A DNA stretch of 16,831 nucleotides, taken from positions 1 to 16,831 of the forward strand of contig JAHWIR010000007.1 in NCBI GenBank assembly GCA_019322435.1, written 5' to 3'. The stretch's first letter is position 1. The number at the start of each line of letters is the position of its first letter. Below the pieces are notes generated by a model. The model ran no database searches, had not been told where the DNA came from, and was given only the letters and a program-made list of their open reading frames with translations. The position numbers and the translations under genes are program-made. Below are positions 11,204 through 16,831 of the stretch, piece by piece. The stretch comes from Candidatus Woesearchaeota archaeon (GTDB lineage Archaea; Nanobdellota; Nanobdellia; Woesearchaeales; WJKL01).

Positions 11204-14200
11204 ATGAAATCAAAAACCTTAAATCTAATAATAGCAGCTTTGTTTTTATTAGTTCTACTTTCAATAGCAGCTAGTGCTGCACCTAACGCACAATTATCAG
11301 CATCAGCTACTACAGTTGAAACAACTGTCATCCTGACAGCATCAGCTACTGATGTGACATCCACATTAAATAAACTTATATTATACAGAGACGGCGTTGA
11401 AATCCAGTCTTATGACTGCCGCCACAGACATTCCTGCATGTATATAAGAACAGAAATAGAAACCAATGCTACAACCCACATATACCAAGCAAAAGCTGTA
11501 AGTGATGATGGCAAAGAAGATTTATCCAATACAGTACAAGTGACGTTCACTGGATTTGTTTACGAATATCCTCAATGGTCAAATCCAGATGCAGATCCTG
11601 ACAGCCCGGTTGTCTATGATCCTAACAGAGTATACACATTCACAGTTGATTGGGAATTATCAGATTGGTATCCTGACAAAGAATATGTTTTCTTTGAAAG
11701 CAACTATAGCGGAACTTGGCAAGACTATTCAACAACAAGAGATTATCATACATACACCTACACTGTAACAGGAATCAATGCAGGAACCTTTATATGGAGA
11801 ATGCATGCTACTGACGAGCAAGGCAATTCTAACATCACAGATGATTACCCATACACCATATTAAAAGCAGATGCAACAATAGAGCTTACTCTAAACACAA
11901 CTGTTTTTAATTACGCTGTAGAAAGGCTGTCAACTCTAATTGCAGAAGCAAGCGTTCTTGTAGGAGAAACAACAACAATGAATCTCTACAAAAATGATAC
12001 ATTCATCTCAACAATTGAAGAGAATGATCCAATTCCTATAGTCTTTGATGAAACTGGTTATTTTGAAATCATCTTAGAATATCCAGGAACAAACAACTAT
12101 AAGCCTGTAAATGTTTCTTTGTTTGTTGATGTAACAGACACAATAGCTCCAGGACCTGTATCAGACATAAATGCAACAAACATAACAGACTATTCAATAA
12201 CATGGGAATTCACACCTCCACCTGATGACGACCTTAACCATACAATCATAACATTATATGATATCACAGATACAATAATATCAACTCAGACTGTAGATAG
12301 CACAACAACAACTGTTACTTTCACAGGACTTGACTATAACACAGGTTATTACTCATCTTACCAAACATTTGATGAAGACGGAAATACAGATCCAGCCAAT
12401 ATAGTCAACAGCACTGTTGTAACAACACTTGATGATACATTTGCTCCTTTATGGTTTGATGTCTTTGCATTTCCAGAAAGTCCAGTAACATATGATCCAA
12501 ATCAAACATATCAGTTCAACTCAACATGGACAGATGCAAGGCTGAACACAGTTGTCATTGAGCATAATTTCACAGGAACTCTGCAGAACTATACAATAAC
12601 AACAAACAACAGCAATGAATATTATTATGATTATCCAACCATAGCTGCAGGAACCTACACTTGGAGAATATTCGCAGACGACACAGCTGGAAATGTTAAC
12701 AGCACCCCATATTATCCATACATAGTCAATCCTGTTGCATCTGCATGTTCCTTGACAATTACACCAGGTTCTCCAACAACATATGGAACTCCAATAAATG
12801 CATCATGCTCATGCACTAATCTGGAGGCTGCTGAAACACTTTATAGAGATGGAATTGATGTAACAGCTGAAAACAACCAAAATGTAACTTTAGGAGCAGG
12901 AACCTATGATTATGTCTGCAATGTCTCAGCAACTCAAAACTACACAGCTGCAAGCGCATCAGAAACATATACTATCAATAAAGCAACTAGCTGGGTAACT
13001 CTTCTGCTTAATAATCTTGCATCAGACATAACAGTAACCTATCCAAATACAGTCAATGCTTCATTTACTTCAAATGTTCCAACAGCAATTATGTACAGAG
13101 ATGGAGGGGATGTAACAGGAGAAAATAACATTGCTCAATTATTACCAGCAGGAATCTATAATTACACTGTTGAAGTTGTAGCTGATGCAAACACAACAGC
13201 AAGCTCAATAACAAGATTTGCAACAGTCAAGAAAGCTGCATCAACATGCACATTGACTTTTACACCATCTTCAGGATGGGATGACTTAACTCCATTAAAT
13301 GCTTCATGCTCTTGCACAAATCCAGAAGCTTCTGAAACACTTTACAGAAACGGAACAGATGTAACAGGAGCTGAAAACAATCAATATGTTACATTAGCAG
13401 CAGGAGATCATGGTTATGTCTGCAATGTAACTGAAACTGCAAACTACTTATCAGCCACTGATTCAGAAGTAATCTCAGTTGCCTTTGCTCCAAGGCCTTC
13501 AGGAAATGTTGTAATTAACGAATACATGGCACAACCTTCTTCAGGAAATGATTGGGTTGAGCTTTACAATAATGATTCTGTTACAATAGATTTGACAGGA
13601 TGGACATTGAATGACTCTGTAAGCACAATGGCGACCCTTAGCGGACTTTTAAATCCAGGAGCATTCCTATACATAGAAGTAAGCAATAGATTAAACAACG
13701 GAGGAGATGATATAATACTTTCAAACAGCACAGGAGGTTTAATAGATACATACACATACGCTGCTTCAATCGTTGATGTCTCTGTTGGAAGATATCCAGA
13801 TGGAACAGCTAATTGGTATGATCAGGAATATCCAACACCTAATGCATCAAATGTTGGTCCAGATTCAGTAGCTCCTGTAATAAACTCAATCTCAGATTCA
13901 CCTGATCCAGTTGACCAAGGACAAAACATCACAATAACTGCAAATGTTACTGATAACATTGGTGTAGGAAATGTATGGGTAGACATTGGCGGAACAAATT
14001 ACACAATGAATTTAGTAGCTGGATTATATGAATATGCCTATAATACTACTGCATTAGCGCCTGGTTTAAACAGCTATACAGTTTATGCAGATGATATGTA
14101 TGGAACTGAAGCTATTCCACAAACAGGAAGCTTTACTGTTAATGACGTAATAGGCCCAACAATTAATTCAGTTGCAGGCTCACCAGACCCAGTAGAAAGA

Positions 14201-15355
14201 GGAACAGACATAACAATCACTGCAAATGTAACAGATGATGTAGCAGTTAATTCTGTCCTATTAGAAATAGCTGGAACAAACTATACAATGACTTATTCAA
14301 CAGGAGACTTATGGACTTACAATTATTCAACAGGCACATCACCTGTTGGAGTTAATAACTACAATGTCTATGCAGACGACAATTCAGGAAATCCTGCAAC
14401 ACCTGTAGCTGGAGCCTTCACTGTTCAAGACACAACAGGACCTTCGATAACAGGAACCTCTCCAACAAATGGAGCATCATTATCAGCAGGAACAACCTCT
14501 ACAACAATAACAGTAACAACAAATGAAATAGCTATCTGCAGATATAACACAACAGATCAGGCATGGGCAAACATGACTGAAATGCCAACTACAAATGCAA
14601 CAACCCATCAACTGCCTGTATCAGGATTATCAAATGGAAATACATATCATTATTACTTCCTATGTGAAGACAGTATTCCTAATCAAATGGCTTCAAGCTA
14701 CCATCTTCAGTTTAGTGTATCCACAGGAGGAGGCGGTGGCGGAGGTGGAAGTAGTGGAGGTGGAAGCTCCAGAAAAACATACTATATCAACATAACAAAA
14801 GAAGGCGTTGGTGTTGGCTTAACAAGAAGAGACAGGGCTGTATTTGATTTCAATGCAAAACAATATGTTGCAGAAGCAGTCTCTGTTGCATCAACTTCCT
14901 CAACTCTAACATTAGATTCAAAATCCTATATCTTCAATACAGGAGATGAACTAACCTTTGACCTGGACAAGGATGGTGAAGAAGATATATCAATTGAGTT
15001 AAGCGAGATAAGATTAGGAAGGGCAACATACATATTCAAACTAGCGCAGGAAGAAGAGCCGTTCCTGCAGCCAGCAAAAGCTCCAACAACAATAAAAACA
15101 GAGGAAGCAGCTAAATCAAGACTTCCAGGATTGTTCAGGGAAGAGGTTGAAGAAACTTCAGAAGGAATAGGAGGAGCAACAATGTTCTTCAAAAAAATAA
15201 TCAAATCACCTTATATGAAATATATTGGAATGGGATTGATTATACTTGTATTAGCAATAGCAGTCATCAGCGGAATAACAAATAAAGATAAGATAATATT
15301 GTTCTTCAAGAAAAAGAAGAAAAACAACAATAAAAAACCTAAGAAAAAGAAATAA
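11204..15355 (+). CDS. Giant Ig-like surface protein with lamin-tail domain and C-terminal anchor, 1383 aa
   Basis: A signal peptide (1-26; LIIAALFLLVLLSIAASA) is followed by a string of beta-sandwich modules. There are two copies of an Ig-like module (about 128-226 and 415-508; shared DSPVVYDPN/ESPVTYDPN and AGTFIWR/AGTYTWR). An FN3-like module (about 314-412) lies between them. Cys-containing repeats share TPxNASCSCTN and ETLYRxGxDVT (about 513-595 and 680-760). A lamin-tail-type domain comes next (about 765-873; VVINEYMA, NDWVELYNN, LTGWTL). Three Ig-like repeats follow (about 887-1168; SPDPVxxGxxITITANVTD), then a poly-Gly/Ser linker (about 1175-1189), a membrane-proximal beta domain, a membrane helix (about 1337-1358) and a Lys-rich tail. 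Many N-x-S/T sites suggest glycosylation. It is probably an S-layer-associated protein or adhesin. The stop of the EF-hand gene abuts its ATG. Confidence 0.85.
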   Translation: MKSKTLNLIIAALFLLVLLSIAASAAPNAQLSASATTVETTVILTASATDVTSTLNKLILYRDGVEIQSYDCRHRHSCMYIRTEIETNATTHIYQAKAVSDDGKEDLSNTVQVTFTGFVYEYPQWSNPDADPDSPVVYDPNRVYTFTVDWELSDWYPDKEYVFFESNYSGTWQDYSTTRDYHTYTYTVTGINAGTFIWRMHATDEQGNSNITDDYPYTILKADATIELTLNTTVFNYAVERLSTLIAEASVLVGETTTMNLYKNDTFISTIEENDPIPIVFDETGYFEIILEYPGTNNYKPVNVSLFVDVTDTIAPGPVSDINATNITDYSITWEFTPPPDDDLNHTIITLYDITDTIISTQTVDSTTTTVTFTGLDYNTGYYSSYQTFDEDGNTDPANIVNSTVVTTLDDTFAPLWFDVFAFPESPVTYDPNQTYQFNSTWTDARLNTVVIEHNFTGTLQNYTITTNNSNEYYYDYPTIAAGTYTWRIFADDTAGNVNSTPYYPYIVNPVASACSLTITPGSPTTYGTPINASCSCTNLEAAETLYRDGIDVTAENNQNVTLGAGTYDYVCNVSATQNYTAASASETYTINKATSWVTLLLNNLASDITVTYPNTVNASFTSNVPTAIMYRDGGDVTGENNIAQLLPAGIYNYTVEVVADANTTASSITRFATVKKAASTCTLTFTPSSGWDDLTPLNASCSCTNPEASETLYRNGTDVTGAENNQYVTLAAGDHGYVCNVTETANYLSATDSEVISVAFAPRPSGNVVINEYMAQPSSGNDWVELYNNDSVTIDLTGWTLNDSVSTMATLSGLLNPGAFLYIEVSNRLNNGGDDIILSNSTGGLIDTYTYAASIVDVSVGRYPDGTANWYDQEYPTPNASNVGPDSVAPVINSISDSPDPVDQGQNITITANVTDNIGVGNVWVDIGGTNYTMNLVAGLYEYAYNTTALAPGLNSYTVYADDMYGTEAIPQTGSFTVNDVIGPTINSVAGSPDPVERGTDITITANVTDDVAVNSVLLEIAGTNYTMTYSTGDLWTYNYSTGTSPVGVNNYNVYADDNSGNPATPVAGAFTVQDTTGPSITGTSPTNGASLSAGTTSTTITVTTNEIAICRYNTTDQAWANMTEMPTTNATTHQLPVSGLSNGNTYHYYFLCEDSIPNQMASSYHLQFSVSTGGGGGGGGSSGGGSSRKTYYINITKEGVGVGLTRRDRAVFDFNAKQYVAEAVSVASTSSTLTLDSKSYIFNTGDELTFDLDKDGEEDISIELSEIRLGRATYIFKLAQEEEPFLQPAKAPTTIKTEEAAKSRLPGLFREEVEETSEGIGGATMFFKKIIKSPYMKYIGMGLIILVLAIAVISGITNKDKIILFFKKKKKNNNKKPKKKK

Positions 15356-16598
15356 TAACTTCTATTGAAATTCTCTCTTTTATCCTCTCCTGCAGTCCAT
15401 TCTTAAGTTCTTCAAGATTTATCTGATTATATTTCTTCTCAGTCAGCTCAACATCTTCTCTCTGCTTTCCAATGCTGAACATATCATGCTCAAGCTGATA
15501 TTCAACTTCTTTAATCTGGGATTTTATAGGATTAGAATTTATATTTCTCTTGATCTCTTCTCTTTTGCTTTCCCATTCTCCATGCTCAGAGATGATTGTC
15601 TTCAGTCTCTGTGGATAGATATTCTCAATCCCCTTAAGCACTCTCTCTTTCTTCTTATCCCTCAGGTCCACGCTGCCTGATAAGATACTCTTTTCCATGT
15701 TCTGCAGCAGCTCAATTATCTTAAGTTCCTTGTCATCAAACAAAGCCTTGACAGGAGAATCAGCATACCCCCTCACCATCTTCTCATTCTCGAGAGTGAT
15801 CCTTTCAAACTTCTTCAGCCCTGTCTGGATAGGAGAGAACAGCTCAATGATCTCATGCTTTTTGTATTTGAGCGAATCTTCAACCTCTCCAAGCCTTTTA
15901 TTGTATTCCTGCAGTCTTTTGTAATCCCCGCTTTGCTTAAGGCTCTCAATCTTCTCCTCATTTGCCTTTTTCTTATTCTCCAGCTCTGCAGCTATCTCTC
16001 TTTTTTCCCTAAGCTGCTCCTTAAAATCCTTGTTTTTCTTTATTGAATCAATCAACTTAGTAATGCCTTGTTTGATCATATCAATCTCAGCAGCTCCGCT
16101 CTTCTCAATCTTCCCCTTAATCCCATTAGATATCGCTGATAATCTCTTCAGATCCTTGGCAACCTTCTCTAATTCCTCAGAAAACAGATGCTGCACAGCC
16201 TGGTAGCTTTTGGCAGTGCTCTTCCCGATCTGGGTCAGGCCTTCATCAATATCAAAAGCAACCCTTTTTCCCTCTGTATAATTGACCTCTTCTGGAAGCT
16301 CAACATTATTAACAAAATGGGACAACACCCTGCAGTAGCTTTCCCTATGTCCAATCACAATCTGCTTTACTTTATCTTGTATCTTATCAGCATCCTTTAT
16401 CTCTGCATTATTCAAGACAGTCAGATTCTCTTTCAGATTCCCTAATATGGCTTTTATCTCATCAATATCATTCCCAATCTCCCTGTTCAGCTCTTCAAAC
16501 CTTGCTTTTGTCTTCTCAGAAAACCAGCTAGATAAATCATTAACATTAACTTGTGCTTTTTCCAATTCTTTTTTGAATAAATTCCTAAACCATCCCAT
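15339..16598 (-). CDS. Long coiled-coil protein, 419 aa
   Basis: I do not recognise a named family. The product begins MGWFRNLFKKELEKAQ, an amphipathic basic/aromatic start, and continues almost entirely as charged helices. Strong coiled-coil character runs over about 120-290 (EELEKVAKDLKRLS, REIAAELENKKKANEEKIE) and again near the C-terminus. It has no signal peptide or membrane segment. It resembles structural or membrane-associated coiled-coil proteins found in DPANN genomes, but that is an impression only. The frame could extend to 16652, but ATG 16598 is preferred because it lies 27 bp from a TATA box and yields a normal hydrophilic N-terminus. The 3' end overlaps the convergent surface-protein gene by 17 nt, within its Lys-rich tail codons. 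Confidence 0.7.
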   Translation of the reverse strand: MGWFRNLFKKELEKAQVNVNDLSSWFSEKTKARFEELNREIGNDIDEIKAILGNLKENLTVLNNAEIKDADKIQDKVKQIVIGHRESYCRVLSHFVNNVELPEEVNYTEGKRVAFDIDEGLTQIGKSTAKSYQAVQHLFSEELEKVAKDLKRLSAISNGIKGKIEKSGAAEIDMIKQGITKLIDSIKKNKDFKEQLREKREIAAELENKKKANEEKIESLKQSGDYKRLQEYNKRLGEVEDSLKYKKHEIIELFSPIQTGLKKFERITLENEKMVRGYADSPVKALFDDKELKIIELLQNMEKSILSGSVDLRDKKKERVLKGIENIYPQRLKTIISEHGEWESKREEIKRNINSNPIKSQIKEVEYQLEHDMFSIGKQREDVELTEKKYNQINLEELKNGLQERIKERISIEVIISFS

Positions 16599-16620
16599 AA
16601 CTAAAGAGAAATTACCTCTA

Positions 16621-16629
16621 ATTATAAAG
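16621..16629 (-). promoter_or_regulatory. TATA box for the coiled-coil gene
   Basis: On the minus strand the element reads CTTTATAAT, centred 27 bp before ATG 16598, consistent with leaderless transcription. A GAGGTAAT sequence between them looks like a Shine-Dalgarno site but is too far from this ATG. Confidence 0.5.
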
Positions 16630-16654
16630 CTTATGGAGAATACAAATGACAAAG

Positions 16655-16665
16655 TTTTTTATATA
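16655..16665 (+). promoter_or_regulatory. TATA box for the LOG/SLOG-like gene
   Basis: TTTTTTATATA with AAAG upstream, centred about 26 bp before ATG 16686. It stands back to back with the promoter of the coiled-coil gene in an 87-bp divergent intergenic region. Confidence 0.5.
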
Positions 16666-16685
16666 ACCCATAATTAACAAACACT

Positions 16686-16831
16686 ATGAAAATACTCATA
16701 CTTGGCTCTTGGAGAAAACAAAAAGCAATTCAATTTAAACAAGAAGCTGAAAAAATAGGAAATCTGCTTGCCAAAAGAGGCCACACCCTAATTTCTGGAG
16801 GAGGAACAGGAATCTCTGAATTAATTGTAAA
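16686..16831 (+). CDS. LOG/SLOG-superfamily Rossmann-like protein (C-terminus cut off by window)
   Basis: The frame opens at ATG 16686 and is open to the window edge, giving 48 codons. The N-terminal strand MKILILGSW, a long helix ending in GNLLAKRGH, and TLISGGGTGISELIV match the start of the SLOG/LOG ('lysine decarboxylase-like') nucleotide-binding fold, in which a GGG-containing loop binds the phosphate of a nucleotide ligand. Known relatives include cytokinin-type phosphoribohydrolases and DNA-uptake or nucleotide-sensing proteins. The PGGxGTxxE catalytic motif, if present, would lie beyond the edge, so the activity cannot be decided. A TATA box at the leaderless distance supports the start. 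Confidence 0.65.
   Translation, partial: MKILILGSWRKQKAIQFKQEAEKIGNLLAKRGHTLISGGGTGISELIV

Noticed and set aside
14595..14795. Alternate-frame ORF over the poly-Gly linker
   Set aside because: It arises from the repetitive GGA/GGT codons of the surface-protein gene, and the valine/glutamate repeats are a frame artefact.
16599..16652. Longer start for the coiled-coil protein
   Set aside because: The added residues look like a random hydrophobic translation of the promoter region, and the TATA box lies inside them.

Overview
The window looks like chromosome from a small-genome archaeon, most likely of the DPANN type (Woesearchaeota or Pacearchaeota-like). This is inference: there is no rRNA marker. 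The support is AT-rich sequence, archaeal TATA boxes about 26-29 bp before several start codons (leaderless transcripts), Shine-Dalgarno sites inside or ahead of leadered operons, 4-10 nt gene overlaps, an AbrB-type mini-regulator, and large Ig-like surface proteins with a Gly-rich linker and a Lys-rich C-terminal anchor.

Layout. 1-544 (minus): an AbrB-like regulator, too short to stand out as an open frame, overlaps a membrane-anchored DUF11-like surface protein that runs off the window. 707-2310 (plus): an orphan gene, then a small basic protein overlapping a methyltransferase that resembles the ArmA/FmrO family of 16S rRNA (aminoglycoside-resistance) enzymes. 2307-3384 (minus): an orphan protein with one membrane segment and a polytopic membrane protein divergent from the hydrogenase operon. 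3490-8897 (plus): five contiguous genes, hydC-hydB-hydA-gapA-pgk. 8895-8997: five stem-loops in a row. 9019-15355 (plus): a promoter with helically phased repeats, a tiny upstream ORF, an exported EF-hand/probable beta-barrel protein, and a 1383-residue surface protein. 15339-16598 (minus): a coiled-coil protein. 16686-end (plus): the start of a LOG/SLOG-type gene.

The centrepiece is the operon at 3490-8897. It joins a trimeric NAD-linked [FeFe]-hydrogenase to bacterial-type GAPDH and phosphoglycerate kinase. Read together, the five products could convert glyceraldehyde 3-phosphate to 3-phosphoglycerate with ATP formation and send the NADH electrons to H2. The hydrogenase subunits are pared down: HydB has neither the N-terminal nor the C-terminal iron-sulfur extension of the well-known bifurcating enzymes, and HydA has lost one cysteine of its His-ligated cluster motif. 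Whether it bifurcates electrons with ferredoxin is therefore open. No HydE/F/G maturase genes are in the window.

The second theme is the cell surface. An AbrB/DUF11 pair stands at one end, and an EF-hand/beta-rich protein followed directly by a giant Ig-like protein at the other. No rRNA, tRNA, CRISPR array or recognisable transposase was found.
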